Assembly: GCA_964441455.1 (NCBI GenBank)
Contig: CAYTUX010000054.1
Span: 1 to 14,961 of the forward strand
Length of the DNA stretch: 14,961 nucleotides
Source of the DNA: JAQICX01 sp964441455
GTDB lineage: Bacteria; Verrucomicrobiota; Kiritimatiellia; JAQICX01
Direction of reading: 5' to 3'
The position numbers and the translations under genes are program-made. Below are positions 14,461 through 14,961 of this stretch, piece by piece. Position 1 is the stretch's first letter. Each line of letters begins with the position of its first letter. The notes beneath the pieces were generated by a model. That model was not told where the DNA came from, did not search any database, and saw nothing but the letters and a program-made list of their open reading frames with translations.

Positions 14461-14534
14461 GTTCGGTGTCATCTATTATGAGGCAATAGAGATGTTCTAT
14501 TTAATCCGTTCGGTGTCTAGTTATTATGAGGCAA
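14461..14534. repeat. Two-copy direct repeat, 47-bp spacing
   Basis: GTTCGGTGTC, then 3-4 variable bases, then TATTATGAGGCAA occurs at 14461-14486 and 14508-14534. Conserved blocks are identical in both copies. It lies upstream of the uvrA promoter and downstream of the thioredoxin-like fragment. With only two copies it could be a spacer duplication or a paired protein-binding site. Confidence 0.6.
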
Positions 14535-14542
14535 CACGCCAT

Positions 14543-14577
14543 AGTTTACAGTTTACCATTTAAAGTTTACAGTTTTT
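14543..14577. repeat. Degenerate heptamer array, unit AGTTTAC
   Basis: Five successive 7-bp units read AGTTTAC (14543), AGTTTAC (14550), CATTTAA (14557), AGTTTAC (14564) and AGTTTTT (14571-14577). The period is exactly 7. It runs right up to the stop codon of the thioredoxin-like fragment, and shares its unit, in reverse orientation, with the array at 876-904. Confidence 0.6.
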
Positions 14578-14828
14578 TAAAGGTGATTTACCTTTTTAAC
14601 AGCTTCATCAATATCGTTTGAGGTGAATCTTTTAATGAGCTTGGTTTCAAGCTTTCCACTTTTGTCATAAAACCAAAATTGTGGTAAAGTTTTTATATCA
14701 TATTGTTTTATGAATGGATTCTCCCAGTCGGTTATCGTTATACGAACAGGTTTAACTTTTATTCTTTTGTTATTCTCCAAACTCTTAACATAATTCCATG
14801 TTCTGGTGCTCTGCATAAGATCCGGCAT
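14577..14828 (-). CDS. Thioredoxin-fold fragment without redox cysteines, probably 5'-damaged
   Basis: An 83-residue open frame from the first ATG. IKTLPQFWFYDKSGKLE matches the thioredoxin-fold cis-Pro strand and following turn, and the upstream VKPVRI strand fits the same fold. In-frame coding-like sequence continues upstream of the ATG to a TAG at about 14880 (AEVGLAQKGIVTVIQLH), where the first strand of the fold should be. At the active-site position, where relatives have a C-x-x-C, this reads HMPDLMQS, so both cysteines are absent. The ATG at 14828 lies inside the fold and has no ribosome site, so it is probably not the true start. Stops block a simple upstream extension. A decayed gene or a frameshifted call near the window edge are both possible; a catalytically inert thioredoxin-like domain with an unusual start is less likely. 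Nothing links it to uvrA. Confidence 0.5.
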   Translation of the reverse strand: MPDLMQSTRTWNYVKSLENNKRIKVKPVRITITDWENPFIKQYDIKTLPQFWFYDKSGKLETKLIKRFTSNDIDEAVKKVNHL

Positions 14829-14961
14829 ATGAAGCTGAATAACAGTAACTATACCTTTTTGAGCTAACCCAACTTCCGCGGACTAAAAAAAAACATATTT
14901 TTTTCAAAAACACCTAACATTCTTACAGGTAGCGACTTACATATTAATACGTCTAATTTCG

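Noticed and set aside
14461..14534. Possible minimal CRISPR array
   Set aside because: Only two copies, imperfect repeats, one short spacer and no cas gene.

Overview
The window is AT-rich, gene-dense bacterial DNA with repeat-rich spacers. It carries eight credible genes plus one probable gene remnant, and I see no rRNA, tRNA, CRISPR array, transposase or phage gene. The gene content suggests an anaerobic, didermic, glycan-degrading bacterium: an ExbB/ExbD-type proton channel with a large exported TPR protein, a cytoplasmic GH2 beta-mannosidase, and an aldo/keto reductase with a ferredoxin-like tail. Low GC and spacers full of short palindromes would fit a Lentisphaerota/PVC-type gut or sediment bacterium, but that assignment is inference from style, not from a marker gene.

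Layout. Positions 1-331 hold short repeats. 332-616 (-) is a small FtsB/DivIC-like division protein. 617-1244 is a spacer with a branched palindrome, heptamer repeats and a copy of the 5'-end repeat. 1245-2756 (-) is a membrane-anchored protein of unknown function with an internal duplication. 2757-3304 is a spacer with three consecutive inverted-repeat elements, one of them REPIN-like. 3305-6922 (+) is a two-gene operon, beta-mannosidase then Fe-S aldo/keto reductase. It converges, with only 5 bp between the stop codons, on a five-gene minus-strand operon (14355 to 6928): uvrA, TPR protein, exbB-like, exbD-like, AEC-family transporter. 14356-14576 is the uvrA promoter region, with a palindrome over the -10 box, a 47-bp-spaced direct repeat and another heptamer array. 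14577-14828 is a thioredoxin-fold fragment that lacks the redox cysteines and a convincing start.

How the genes work together. The plus-strand pair looks like intracellular processing of mannose-containing oligosaccharides coupled to redox conversion of a product. In the minus-strand operon, TPR-ExbB-ExbD is a coherent envelope module: a proton-motive-force channel plus a periplasmic scaffold. It is translationally coupled to the DNA-repair gene uvrA at one end and a permease at the other. No TonB/TolA, TolB or Pal partner is visible. The most unusual material is in the spacers: three degenerate 7-bp-period arrays (two sharing a unit in opposite orientation), a palindromic pair with a compensatory stem change, and repeat blocks that stop about 100-150 bp upstream of start codons.
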